In this document: positions 15,918 to 24,101 of the stretch, in pieces
Layout of the letters: the number at the start of each line of letters is the position of its first letter
How positions within the stretch are numbered: position 1 is the stretch's first letter
Source of the DNA: SIG452 sp045580405
Lineage (GTDB): Bacteria > Bacillota > Clostridia > UMGS1840
NCBI GenBank assembly: GCA_045580405.1
Contig: JAZNNT010000047.1
Coordinates: 1 to 25,628, forward strand
Direction of reading: 5' to 3'
DNA length: 25,628 nt
Notes under the pieces: generated by a model
Seen by the model: the letters and a program-made list of their open reading frames with translations, nothing else
The model's database searches: none
Told to the model about the DNA's origin: nothing
Position numbers and translations under genes: made by a program

Positions 15918-16391
15918 ATGAAACAATCCGCATTACGTGCATTTTTGCGCATTTCAGTCACCGCCGCTCTTTATGTGGCGCTCACCTTGGCAGTTGCCCC
16001 TTTATCTTACGGGGCAGTGCAGTTTCGTATCTCAGAGGTGCTCACATTGCTCTGTTTTTTTAAGAAGGACTATTGCTATGCCTTAATTTTAGGCTGTGCC
16101 ATCAGCAATCTGTTCAGCCCTTTAGGAGCATTGGATTTAATCTTTGGCGTGGCATCTACCGTGTTTAGCGTGATCGGGATGCGACTTGTTAAAAACATCT
16201 GGGCGGCATCGCTATTTCCCGCAATTTCCATGGTGTTTATTGCCTGGGAGCTTTCCTTACTGAATATGCCCTTCTGGTACAGTTTTCTGACATCAGCACT
16301 GGGGGAATTGGTTGTGGTTACCGCAATCGGCGTGCCCTTATTTACTGCCCTTTTGAAAAACCGGTTCTTCAGAGAAACGGTACTCCAATAA
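15918..16391 (+). CDS. queT: QueT family queuosine-precursor transporter
   Basis: This 157-residue integral membrane protein has about five hydrophobic segments. It matches the QueT family, probable S-components of energy-coupling-factor importers for queuosine precursors such as preQ1. Family-like stretches include the N-terminal ALYVALTLAVAPLSYGAVQF and RISEVLTLLCFFKKDY, followed by ILGCAISNLFSPLGALDLIFG. SD GGGAG lies eight bases before ATG 15918 and is part of the predicted pseudoknot. The gene has its own sigma-A promoter. No queuosine biosynthesis genes are adjacent, which suits a salvage lifestyle. Confidence 0.92.
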   Translation: MKQSALRAFLRISVTAALYVALTLAVAPLSYGAVQFRISEVLTLLCFFKKDYCYALILGCAISNLFSPLGALDLIFGVASTVFSVIGMRLVKNIWAASLFPAISMVFIAWELSLLNMPFWYSFLTSALGELVVVTAIGVPLFTALLKNRFFRETVLQ

Positions 16392-16412
16392 AAAAACAAA
16401 CGGAGATTTGAT

Positions 16413-16952
16413 ATGTACGAATCCATTAAAACCGAGGCAAAAGCCCTCATCAAAGAATTTTTGAAAAAAACCGATGCCAAGGAAGGAAGTCTTTTGGTCA
16501 TCGGGTGTTCCACTTCCGAAATATTAGGAAATAAAATCGGAACCAACTCTGCCTACGAGGCGGCAGAAGCTTTGTTTTCAGGTCTTTACCCCGTGTTAAA
16601 GAAAAAAGGAATCCATCTTGCTGCACAATGCTGTGAGCATTTAAACCGTGCCCTTGTGATGGAAAAAAAAGCGGCAAAAATATTGAGCTATGAACCGGTT
16701 TGGGTAGTTCCGAAGCCAAAAGCAGGCGGCTCTTTTGCCACAGTCTGCTACCAAAACTTTGCCGAACCCGTGGTGGTGGAAAACATCCGTGCAGATTTCG
16801 GCATTGATATTGGTGGCACACTGATCGGAATGCATTTAAAAGAAGTGGCTGTTCCCGTGCGGTTGGAAAACAGCCGTGTTGGTCAGGCAAATGTGCTTTG
16901 TGCCAATACCCGTCCCAAGCTTATTGGCGGTGCCCGTGCGGCATACGAATAA
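16413..16952 (+). CDS. YwlG/UPF0340 (TIGR01440) family protein
   Basis: This conserved 179-residue cytoplasmic protein has unknown molecular function. Recognition rests on VIGCSTSEILGNKIGTNS near residues 29-46, AAQCCEHLNRALVMEK near 69-84, and the C-terminal stretch VCANTRPKLIGGARAAYE. Conserved Cys and Asn/His residues suggest a small-molecule or metal site, but no reaction is established. It follows queT by 21 bases with SD CGGAG, so it is probably co-transcribed, and vanZ follows 16 bases later. Confidence 0.88.
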   Translation: MYESIKTEAKALIKEFLKKTDAKEGSLLVIGCSTSEILGNKIGTNSAYEAAEALFSGLYPVLKKKGIHLAAQCCEHLNRALVMEKKAAKILSYEPVWVVPKPKAGGSFATVCYQNFAEPVVVENIRADFGIDIGGTLIGMHLKEVAVPVRLENSRVGQANVLCANTRPKLIGGARAAYE

Positions 16953-16968
16953 AAGAGGTTTTCTCACA

Positions 16969-17442
16969 ATGAAATCACATAAAAAAGCTGTTGTTTTTAC
17001 GCTGCTTACCCTTCTTTGGACAGCAGTCATTTTTTCCTTTTCCATGCAACCTGCCAATGTGTCTGTGGGTCTTTCCGGCGGTCTGTTGCAGCATTTTCTA
17101 AACTGGTTTTACGGACTGACCGGTGTTCATCTCCCGGCAGACCTTGTGCACACAATTATCCGAAAAACCGCTCACTTCTGCGAATTTTTTCTGCTTGGCG
17201 TATTCTCTTTTCAAGCAAGTCGCTATCTGTTTGAAAAAATGCTAATAAAGTGGCCTGCGCTTTTGTATGGTGCTTTAGTGGCAGTGGCAGATGAATGCAT
17301 TCAATTCTGCACAGGAGCCGGAAGAGCGATGCGTGTTGCCGATATGATTTTAGACACCTGCGGTGTGGTAACTGCTGTTGTAATGATGGCTCTTCTTACA
17401 AAAAAGCATAAATACACAGAAAAAGAAAACAAAGTTGCATAA
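16969..17442 (+). CDS. VanZ family membrane protein
   Basis: This 157-residue protein has about four membrane segments, the first at ~8-25. VanZ family motifs are HTIIRKTAHFCEFFLLG (the KxxHxxEF core) and DECIQFCTGAGRAMRVADMI followed by TCG. The founding member gives low-level teicoplanin resistance, but most VanZ-like proteins in Clostridia have unknown envelope roles. I chose ATG 16969 (MKSHKKAV), ten bases after AGAGG and immediately before the first hydrophobic segment. An upstream in-frame start at 16876 lies inside the preceding gene and adds an implausible tail. It closes the queT-led cluster. Confidence 0.88.
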   Translation: MKSHKKAVVFTLLTLLWTAVIFSFSMQPANVSVGLSGGLLQHFLNWFYGLTGVHLPADLVHTIIRKTAHFCEFFLLGVFSFQASRYLFEKMLIKWPALLYGALVAVADECIQFCTGAGRAMRVADMILDTCGVVTAVVMMALLTKKHKYTEKENKVA

Positions 17443-17476
17443 ATATAAATTTTTTTTGGAGAAATCCAAAAGAAAA

Positions 17477-17505
17477 TTGACTTTTGAAACGATCTGTGAT
17501 ATGAT
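17477..17505 (+). promoter_or_regulatory. Sigma-A promoter of the minD-like gene cluster
   Basis: TTGACT (17477-17482) and TATGAT (17500-17505) are 17 bp apart, each one base from consensus. The leader is about 40 bases and ends with a strong AAGGAGG before the ATG. Confidence 0.75.
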
Positions 17506-17550
17506 AGTATCCGAAGACAAAACAAAACCAAAAAAAGGAGGCGACATCCA

Positions 17551-18294
17551 ATGGGCAAAATTATCGCAATTGCATCGGGAAAAGGCGGCGTGGGAAAGAC
17601 CACAGTGGCAGCCAATCTATCTGCAGCATTGGCAAAGTTGGGAAAAAAAGTGCTCATTATTGACACGGATATCGGCCTTCGTAACTTAGATATTGTGTTT
17701 GGTGTGCAAAGCGTTATCGTGTATGATGTGACCGATGTTTACGAGGGAAAAATCCCGTTAATGGATGCTTGCTATCGCTTTGAAAAATACGGAGAACTGT
17801 ATTTTCTGCCTGCTTCCCAGACCATTGAGAAAGAAGATCTGGCAGAAGAGAAATTTTCCCGGATGTTAACCGATGCAGCCCGGGAATTTGACTATATTTT
17901 TCTGGATGCTCCCGCAGGGATTGAAACCGGCTTTAAAAACTCCATATCCAAAGCAGATGCTACCATTACGGTGGTAACTCCTGATTTTGCCTCCATGCGG
18001 GATGCCGACCGAGTGCTTTCGGCAGCAAACAAAGTAAATATCCAAGAAAACTACGTGATTATCAATAAATTCAATCCCAAATTAGTACGAAAAAAACTGA
18101 TGCCCAATGTGGATGAAATTTTAACCCGTTTAGGAACACCGCTGCTTGGCATCTGGCGGTATGAAGACAGCATGATTTCCTTTCAGAATCAGGGCAAGCT
18201 GATTCTGGATGACAAACATAAAAAATGCGTGAAAGAAATTATCAATTCCGCAAAACGGTTAACAGGGGAACAAGTCCCCGTAAAATTACGCTAA
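17551..18294 (+). CDS. minD: MinD-like septum-site ATPase without a clear C-terminal membrane helix
   Basis: This 247-residue ParA/MinD-superfamily P-loop ATPase has the deviant Walker A GKGGVGKTT (K11 signature lysine, K16 P-loop lysine), then IDTDIGLRNLDIVFG (D38, D40), a diagnostic MinD stretch, and LDAPAGIETGF as the switch/Walker B region. MinD normally cycles on the membrane with MinC to keep FtsZ rings at midcell. The usual C-terminal amphipathic membrane-targeting helix after the VP motif is missing: the protein stops at GEQVPVKLR. No minC or minE is adjacent. SD AAGGAGG is nine bases upstream. It begins the run minD-mgsA-comEC-holA. Family assignment is strong; membrane-based function is uncertain. 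Confidence 0.88.
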   Translation: MGKIIAIASGKGGVGKTTVAANLSAALAKLGKKVLIIDTDIGLRNLDIVFGVQSVIVYDVTDVYEGKIPLMDACYRFEKYGELYFLPASQTIEKEDLAEEKFSRMLTDAAREFDYIFLDAPAGIETGFKNSISKADATITVVTPDFASMRDADRVLSAANKVNIQENYVIINKFNPKLVRKKLMPNVDEILTRLGTPLLGIWRYEDSMISFQNQGKLILDDKHKKCVKEIINSAKRLTGEQVPVKLR

Positions 18295-18343
18295 CCATTC
18301 TTTAATCCATTCCAAACTACACATAGAAACGGAGGGTTCGACT

Positions 18344-18748
18344 ATGAATATTGCTTTAATTGCACACGATCAAAAGAAAGAGCTGATGGTTCAGTTTGCA
18401 ATTGCATACAAATTTATTCTGCAAAAACACAATTTGTTTGCTACCGGTACCACCGGCGGATTGGTTGCAGACGCAACAGGACTTCAGGTCCATCGGTTTT
18501 TATCCGGTCCTCAGGGCGGTGACCAGCAAATTGGCGCAAGAATTGCCTATAATGAAATCGACTTGGTACTGTTCTTCCGTGATCCCCTAACCGCTCAGCC
18601 TCACGAACCCGACGTAAATGCGTTATTCCGTTTGTGTGATGTGCATAACATTCCGTTGGCTACTAACGTAGCAACTGCAGAAGTTTTGATTCAAGGTCTG
18701 CAACGCGGAGACTTCGGCTGGCGTGATATTGTTAACCCCAAGAGGTAA
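18344..18748 (+). CDS. mgsA: Methylglyoxal synthase
   Basis: This 134-residue enzyme converts dihydroxyacetone phosphate to methylglyoxal and phosphate, an overflow bypass of lower glycolysis. Residues matching the E. coli active site are visible: H8, D60 in SGPQGGDQQIGA, and H87 and D90 in QPHEPDVNAL. The phosphate-binding GTTGG is at ~35-39. The length is slightly shorter than the E. coli protein because of a shorter N-terminus. SD GGAGG lies eight bases before the ATG. The comEC start follows its stop after two bases, so the two are translationally linked. Confidence 0.96.
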   Translation: MNIALIAHDQKKELMVQFAIAYKFILQKHNLFATGTTGGLVADATGLQVHRFLSGPQGGDQQIGARIAYNEIDLVLFFRDPLTAQPHEPDVNALFRLCDVHNIPLATNVATAEVLIQGLQRGDFGWRDIVNPKR

Positions 18749-18750
18749 CA

Positions 18751-20931
18751 ATGTTTTTAACCGCCTGTCTCATTGCTTGGTTATCCGGCTTATTTTTATC
18801 AGGATATTTGGATTCAAATATCCTGGTTTTTATATTAGCCTCTTTTTGTGTTCTGCTTGGCATGGGAATTTGCAGCATTGCATCCCATATCAGAAAACAA
18901 AAATGTTCTGCTTATAAACCTTTTGTAAAACTATTGATTTTATTGGTGATTGCAACAGCTTCTTCCCTCCTTTATCAGGGATACGAACAGTTTCACTATG
19001 AAAAAGCCGTTTCTTTTTGCCAGAAAAATCCAGGCACCGTCACAGGAGTGGTAACCAGTGAAGTCAGTCGTTATAACGATGTTGACTACTGCACACTCAC
19101 GTTGGAAGATGGCGAAAACATTTTCATAAAAATCAAAACAGAAGAATCTTTATTCCCCGGAGAAAAGGTAACGCTGGCAGACCCCGTGCTAACAGTTGTG
19201 CACCCGCAAAACAAAACCTCTGATCAGACACGCCGTCTTATGGGGAACGATACCTTTTTGTCTGCCACCTTTCCCTATGAACCAACTGTCATTCGTCACG
19301 GTGTGGCAAACGGATGGTTATATTATTCCAAACTGCTGCGAGATTCAGCAAAAGAACACTTTCAAGCGAACTATCCGCCACAGGTTGCATCCTTTTTAAC
19401 AGCCCTGTTAAGCTCGGATAAGTCCACGATGACAAGTGATCAATATCAGGAATTTATCAACACGGGAACCGTTCATATCATAGTGGTTTCGGGAATGCAT
19501 TTTTCATTTCTCGCCTCCGCATTGCTGATGATTTTCGGCACCGTGATGCAAAGCCGGAGAAAACGGCTGTTGCTCACCCTTCCGCTGCTTTTTCTGTTTG
19601 CCTGGTTTACAGGCGGAACAATTTCGGTACTACGCTCCCTTCTGATGATTTCTCTTCTGTTTTGCTATGATATTTTCTATGTAAAACCGATAAAATCCTA
19701 TGTAACGGTGTTGGCGGTTGCCTGCTTATTTGCAACCGTAACGCCAACCATAATTTTGAATCCGTCTTTTCTGCTTACCTTTGGAGCAACCTTTGGGATT
19801 ACCGCCTTTTATGAACCTTTGGAAAGGTTTTTTGGAAAAATTCCTACCGGGTATCTGAGAAGCAATCTTGCCCTGTATATTGCGGTGCAGCCCTTTACCC
19901 TGCCCGTGATTTTACTGTACTTTTCGAGGATGCCTCTGGGTGCAATCCTTGCGAATTTTCTGGTAGCTCCTTTGGTTTCCCCCATTCTGATTCTTACCAT
20001 TTTGGCGATGGCGTTAGCCAACCTTCCTCTGTTGGGCGGGTTTATAATCGGGCTTGGCACACTTCTTTCCCGGTTATTTCTCTGGCTGATTCACCTATCT
20101 GCTATGATAAGTCATCCGCTGACGCTTCCCCTTGGGAAGTTTCCCTTTCTTTTGTGGCTGGGTGGTGGCGTGCTGGTATTTATCCGGAGCAAGTTTCAAT
20201 CAAAATTCAAAAGAATTTTTTCAGGTTTTTTTGCCACAATCCTTCTGATGACAGCGCTTATCCATACAGTCCTCCCCATTCCCAATAATGAACTGACAGT
20301 TAGCTTTCTGGGTGCCAAAAACACGAATTCTGCAATCATTACAACGCCTGCAGACCGTTTGATTTTATACGGAACCCTACAGGACATTGCATACGGACGG
20401 GGTTCTTCCTACAACGAGCATGCATCGGTGGCACTGATTATTCTAACGGAACTTTCCGACTCTGAAAAGACAACTGCCTTTCTAAAAGAACTACCCTCTG
20501 CACAAATTGTTTGCCCTGCAAAATACGGTAATCTTCTGGAAGGGTTTCACAATACCGTTTTTCTGCAAGAAAATTATGCTACCTGTGTGGACGGCATCAA
20601 TATCCGCTTATTTTCCGATTCCAAAATGTTATATGAAGCGGAATTTTCTTATAAAGCCCATCAATTTTCTTTTTCGCAAAATGCGGACTATCTGCTTCGC
20701 AATTCGTACCAAAATCCCGATAAAATCTGGATTGTTAATTTTAAACAATCCGGTTCAGCTACAAGAAAATTTGCAAATCTTTCCGGTGAAATACATATAC
20801 TATCCAAGAAAGAATGGCATCCTGATGCCAAGCACTATGACAATCATTCCCTTCTGGTATTTCATCAGAACGAAATATCCTTTTACACAACTTCCACAAA
20901 CAAAAAGGAGCAAATTCTGTTATGGAACTAA
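18751..20931 (+). CDS. comEC: ComEC/Rec2 DNA-uptake channel with degenerate C-terminal domain
   Basis: This 726-residue membrane protein forms the channel for single-stranded DNA entry in competent cells. An N-terminal DUF4131/OB-fold part (~90-150) is followed by the Competence domain with the signature NTGTVHIIVVSGMH near 237-250 and about ten membrane segments to ~510. The last ~210 residues occupy the place of the metallo-beta-lactamase-like domain, but DVGQGD and the HxHxDH metal motif are absent; 'VSFLGAKNTNSAII' and 'ALIILTELSDSEK' stand where they are expected. SD AGAGGT overlaps the mgsA stop. It overlaps holA by ten bases, a gene order common in Firmicutes. No comEA is adjacent. Confidence 0.92.
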   Translation: MFLTACLIAWLSGLFLSGYLDSNILVFILASFCVLLGMGICSIASHIRKQKCSAYKPFVKLLILLVIATASSLLYQGYEQFHYEKAVSFCQKNPGTVTGVVTSEVSRYNDVDYCTLTLEDGENIFIKIKTEESLFPGEKVTLADPVLTVVHPQNKTSDQTRRLMGNDTFLSATFPYEPTVIRHGVANGWLYYSKLLRDSAKEHFQANYPPQVASFLTALLSSDKSTMTSDQYQEFINTGTVHIIVVSGMHFSFLASALLMIFGTVMQSRRKRLLLTLPLLFLFAWFTGGTISVLRSLLMISLLFCYDIFYVKPIKSYVTVLAVACLFATVTPTIILNPSFLLTFGATFGITAFYEPLERFFGKIPTGYLRSNLALYIAVQPFTLPVILLYFSRMPLGAILANFLVAPLVSPILILTILAMALANLPLLGGFIIGLGTLLSRLFLWLIHLSAMISHPLTLPLGKFPFLLWLGGGVLVFIRSKFQSKFKRIFSGFFATILLMTALIHTVLPIPNNELTVSFLGAKNTNSAIITTPADRLILYGTLQDIAYGRGSSYNEHASVALIILTELSDSEKTTAFLKELPSAQIVCPAKYGNLLEGFHNTVFLQENYATCVDGINIRLFSDSKMLYEAEFSYKAHQFSFSQNADYLLRNSYQNPDKIWIVNFKQSGSATRKFANLSGEIHILSKKEWHPDAKHYDNHSLLVFHQNEISFYTTSTNKKEQILLWN

Positions 20932-21932
20932 AAGAGTTAAACCGGCAGATTACGGAGAAAAAGTTTTCTAACCTCTATCTGTTTTACGGCGAAGAGGATT
21001 ACCTCAAGGAATTTTATATCAACCGAATCATCCAAAGCGTGGTGGATGATAATTTTGCTTGCTTTAATTTGTTTCATTATCAGAATTTACCCGAAAAAAC
21101 CGAGCTGAGAAACGCTCTGGAGCAACCGCCTATGATGGCAGAATATAAGGTGGTTTACTTAAATCAGGTAGACCTTACGAAAGCTCCCTCCGACTTTCGG
21201 GAAGCACTCGCCGAGCAAATGAAAAATCTTGCTCCCTTCACCATTTTAATCCTGCGTGAAACCACAATGGACAAGCGATCTGCCATCTGGACCACGGCAA
21301 AAGCCATGGGAGAAACCGTGGAATGTGTGCATCCCAATCCGGCAGATATGCGTGCCTTTATCAATCGGGAATTTGCAAAACGGCAAAAAAGAATCCCCCC
21401 TGTTCTGATTGACAAGATCATTGCAGAGGGAGAACCCAATCTGTATGCCACGGTGAATTTAATCGACACCGTTTGCGCCTATATGCAGGACACTGACACC
21501 GTTTCCGAACAAATCCTGAACCAATTTTTGCAAAAGTCCATGCAGGCAGTAATTTTTGATTTATCGGAATTTTTGGTCACAGGACAAAAGGAAAAGGCGT
21601 ACCGGCTTTTCAATCAACTGAAGCTAACGCCCTCCAAAACCCCTGCACAAATGATTTTCACCCTGCTCTCCCGCCATATTTCGGGAATGTATCTGGCTAA
21701 AATCAGCCAGGAGGAACGGATTCCAACTTCAGAAATTAAGCCGCTTTTGGGCAAAAATGTGCCGGATTTTGTGATTTCAAAATATCTAAGACAGGCAAAA
21801 AATGTCCCCATCTGTAAGTTGGAACGGTTGATTTGCTTCTGTGCTGAAACCGACTATAAACTAAAAAGCGGTCAGGTGACAGATCCGTATCTGGGAATTT
21901 ACACCTTGTTTTTAAAATTCTGGTCTCTGTAA
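20922..21932 (+). CDS. holA: DNA polymerase III delta subunit
   Basis: This 336-residue clamp-loader subunit opens the beta sliding clamp. The N-terminal AAA+-like domain begins with NLYLFYGEEDYLKEFYINRI (~17-36), the family signature. VVYLNQVDLTKA and the C-terminal helical collar (ISGMYLAKIS..., then LERLICFCAETDYKLKSG near 303-320) fit the delta family. The length is typical (~330-345). ATG 20922 lies inside the end of comEC (ten-base overlap) with SD AAGGAG eleven bases upstream. The comEC-holA order supports both calls. Confidence 0.95.
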   Translation: MELKELNRQITEKKFSNLYLFYGEEDYLKEFYINRIIQSVVDDNFACFNLFHYQNLPEKTELRNALEQPPMMAEYKVVYLNQVDLTKAPSDFREALAEQMKNLAPFTILILRETTMDKRSAIWTTAKAMGETVECVHPNPADMRAFINREFAKRQKRIPPVLIDKIIAEGEPNLYATVNLIDTVCAYMQDTDTVSEQILNQFLQKSMQAVIFDLSEFLVTGQKEKAYRLFNQLKLTPSKTPAQMIFTLLSRHISGMYLAKISQEERIPTSEIKPLLGKNVPDFVISKYLRQAKNVPICKLERLICFCAETDYKLKSGQVTDPYLGIYTLFLKFWSL

Positions 21933-21950
21933 GAGAAAGGACGCTTTGCT

Positions 21951-22886
21951 ATGACGCTACTCTTTGAAACCGTCAATGCCATTTCACCTGTGTTTTTAGT
22001 GATGTTTCTGGGAATGTTTTTAAATAAGCTTCGCTTCTTCTCAGATATCACCAAAGACGAAATTGTAAAGCTGGTTTACTATGTGGGAACTCCGGCTCTC
22101 TTGTTTCGCACAGTGGCAAAGGCGGATTTAACGGCTGCAATGGAGCCAAAGCTGATTGTGTTTATGCTTTGTGCCGTGTTGTGCTATGTGTTTTTACTCA
22201 TTTTTTTCTGTTTTGGGATTCGTGACCCCAAAAAGAAGGGTGCCGTGGTGCAAATCGGCTACCGCTCCAACATTGCCATTGCAGGAATGCCTCTTGCCAT
22301 GAGCTTAATGGCAGAGTCGGGAGTTCTCACCATGGCAATCACCGTTGCCTTTGTGACCATTTGCTATAATGTGACTGCCGTCATTTTACTCTCCTACTAC
22401 GGCAACAAAACTCAAAAATTTTCCTCTTTGGTATTGGGTGTTTTAAAAAATCCGCTGATTATCGGCACCGTGCTGGGATTGATTGTTTCTGTATGGAAAC
22501 TCCCTATTCCGCACATTCTGGATAAAGGTTTGGAATATGCGGGTGACATTGCAGCATCCTTAGGACTTTTAATCATCGGTGCCAACATTTCTCTAAAAGG
22601 CTTTCAGAATAACCGCGGCTATATTTTCTTAGCCGTATTTTTCAGAAATATTTTGGCTCCGTTTTTGTTCCTCGTTTCTGCAGTTCTTTTGGGTTTTCGG
22701 GGTGATGCTCTCATCATCATTGCCATTTTAAGTGCCACTCCTGCCGCAGTGAACTGCTTTGTGATGGCGAAAAAATTAGGGGTGGACCCCGATATTTCCG
22801 CATATGGCGTGTCTCTTACCTGTCTTGCCTCCATCGGAAGTATTTTCGTTTGTGTGTATCTTTTAAAGCTATTGGCTTTGGCATGA
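21951..22886 (+). CDS. AEC family transporter (auxin efflux carrier / malate permease type)
   Basis: This 311-residue integral membrane protein has about ten membrane segments arranged as two similar halves (~1-125 and ~170-311). Family features are LVYYVGTPALLFRTVAKADL (~40-59), GYRSNIAIAGMPLAMSLM (~101-118) and SATPAAVNCFVMAKKLGVD (~262-280). AEC proteins export or exchange small organic acids or amino acids. The substrate cannot be predicted. SD AAAGGA precedes ATG 21951; holA ends 18 bases before and comF starts 8 bases after, so it is probably co-transcribed. Confidence 0.92.
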   Translation: MTLLFETVNAISPVFLVMFLGMFLNKLRFFSDITKDEIVKLVYYVGTPALLFRTVAKADLTAAMEPKLIVFMLCAVLCYVFLLIFFCFGIRDPKKKGAVVQIGYRSNIAIAGMPLAMSLMAESGVLTMAITVAFVTICYNVTAVILLSYYGNKTQKFSSLVLGVLKNPLIIGTVLGLIVSVWKLPIPHILDKGLEYAGDIAASLGLLIIGANISLKGFQNNRGYIFLAVFFRNILAPFLFLVSAVLLGFRGDALIIIAILSATPAAVNCFVMAKKLGVDPDISAYGVSLTCLASIGSIFVCVYLLKLLALA

Positions 22887-22894
22887 GGTAATGT

Positions 22895-23581
22895 ATGAAA
22901 AATTCGTTTCGTATCTGTCCTTTCTGCGATAGTCCCGTATTAAAAGACGATTTCTTATGTCCCAAATGCAGAGAACTGATCACCCAATACCGCAAAACGC
23001 CAAAATGTGCCGTTTGCGGTCAGGATAAGGGACAAACCCCTCTTTGCAAGGAATGTGACAAACATTTACCACCCTTTCGTCTTGCTATTTCCTGCTATTA
23101 TTATGACGGCGTCCCAAAAGATGCACTATTAGCCTACAAGCTGGGAAATCAGTTTTATAAGGCAAAAGGTTTTGCAAAACTGATGGCAGAAACTCTGGCG
23201 TCTTATCGCATTACGCCGGACCTTATCACCGCCGTTCCCTCCGGAGTGAAAACCTTCGTCAAAACGGGCTACAGTCCTGCCTTGGAATTGGCAATCCCCC
23301 TAAAGAAATTGCTGAGAGTTCCACTTTGTTCAGGCTTTCTCAGAAAGAAACTGTTTGTAAAACGGCAATCCTCTCTAAACGGAAAAGAACGGGTGGAAAA
23401 TGCCAAAAACTGCTTTGCGGCAATGTCTCACCATAAACAGAAAATCCAAGGCAAAACCGTTCTGTTAATTGACGATGTCTATACCACAGGCTCCACCGCC
23501 CGGGAATGCACAAAGCTCCTGCTTTCTGTCGGTGCCAAAGATGTGTATGTGCTCACCCTTTTGGGCAATGCCAAACGATAA
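22895..23581 (+). CDS. ComF family phosphoribosyltransferase-like protein
   Basis: This 228-residue protein starts with a double zinc-ribbon (Cys8/11/22/25 and Cys38/41/51/54) followed by a phosphoribosyltransferase fold. The PRPP-binding motif VLLIDDVYTTGST is at ~189-201, and the upstream YYYDGVPKDALLAYKLGN is characteristic of ComF. ComF proteins act in the cytosolic steps of DNA uptake, and some help load helicases. The start has SD GAGGT at the end of the AEC gene. Together with comEC it gives two late competence genes in one cluster. Confidence 0.93.
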   Translation: MKNSFRICPFCDSPVLKDDFLCPKCRELITQYRKTPKCAVCGQDKGQTPLCKECDKHLPPFRLAISCYYYDGVPKDALLAYKLGNQFYKAKGFAKLMAETLASYRITPDLITAVPSGVKTFVKTGYSPALELAIPLKKLLRVPLCSGFLRKKLFVKRQSSLNGKERVENAKNCFAAMSHHKQKIQGKTVLLIDDVYTTGSTARECTKLLLSVGAKDVYVLTLLGNAKR

Positions 23582-23614
23582 TTTGTGGTTTTTTCATTTT
23601 TTTAGAAATTTTTC

Positions 23615-23643
23615 TTGATTTTTTAAAAAATGTATGCTATAAT
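23615..23643 (+). promoter_or_regulatory. Strong promoter of tRNA-Pro
   Basis: TTGATT (23615-23620) and TATAAT (23638-23643) are 17 bp apart with an extended TGC before the -10. Start predicted near 23650, where GTCCG-TAAA-CGGAC (23651-23664) can form a hairpin in the pre-tRNA leader. Confidence 0.8.
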
Positions 23644-23668
23644 GTTTTCTGTCCGTAAACGGACGTAT

Positions 23669-23745
<77 letters not shown>

Positions 23746-23749
23746 AAAG

Positions 23750-23785
23750 AAAATGGGTAGCACCGTGAGGTGTTGCCCATTTTTT
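23750..23785 (+). terminator. Intrinsic terminator of tRNA-Pro
   Basis: ATGGGTAGCACC (23753-23764) and GGTGTTGCCCAT (23769-23780) pair over 12 bp with two G-T wobbles around the loop GTGA, followed by six T residues. It begins eight bases after the CCA end. Confidence 0.88.
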
Positions 23786-23805
23786 GTAACAGGATTTGAA
23801 CCTTA

Positions 23806-23928
23806 AGAAGGCAACGAGCGTTTAGAAAACCGTTTGGGGAACGGTTTTTAGCGAAGTTGGTGTGCAGGCGGGTACCGAAAGGCAACGCCTTTGGGTCGCC
23901 AAACAATGAAGACGCCGACGGCGGCTGT
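23806..23928. other. GC-rich structured insert between the two tRNA-end copies
   Basis: These 123 bases are far more GC-rich and structured than their surroundings. AAAACCGTT-TGGGG-AACGGTTTT (around 23826-23848) is a perfect hairpin whose flanks CAAC/GTTG can extend it. ACC-G-AAAGGC, AAC and GCCTTT-G-GGT form a second long hairpin with one mismatch, flanked by GGCG/CGCC. CGCC-GAC-GGCG forms a third. The overlapping open frame (23857-24045) has no SD and no recognisable product, so I treat the stretch as noncoding. Confidence 0.5.
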
Positions 23929-23945
23929 ATCCTGTTATCCCGACC

Positions 23946-23977
23946 AAAAAGAGTAGTTTTTTTAACTACTCTTTTTT
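23946..23977. terminator. Bidirectional terminator-like hairpin after the second tRNA-end copy
   Basis: AAAAAGAGTAGTT (23946-23958) pairs with AACTACTCTTTTT (23964-23976) around TTTTT, with T residues after the stem on either strand. It occupies the same place relative to the tRNA-end copy as the real tRNA terminator does, but its sequence is different. Confidence 0.75.
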
Positions 23978-24041
23978 ATTATAATCTAAAACAGGATTTG
24001 AACCTTATTTTCATCCTGTTACAGTTTTTTAGAAAAAACAC

Positions 24042-24070
24042 TTGAATGTTTTCCGCTTATTTGCTATAAT
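24042..24070 (+). promoter_or_regulatory. Sigma-A promoter of the FGGY kinase gene
   Basis: TTGAAT (24042-24047) and TATAAT (24065-24070) are 17 bp apart, with an extended TGC before the -10. The leader is about 25 bases and contains AAAGGAGG. Confidence 0.82.
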
Positions 24071-24101
24071 AAAACCAAATGAATAAAGGAGGATGTTTCC
24101 C

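Noticed and set aside
17446..17470. TTTTGGA-GAAA-TCCAAAA hairpin after vanZ as a terminator
   Set aside because: AT-rich stem with no T-run on the plus strand; a weak case.
23857..24045. 62-codon open frame over the tRNA-end repeats
   Set aside because: It reads through a hairpin-rich insert, a copied tRNA end and a terminator, without an SD or recognisable product.
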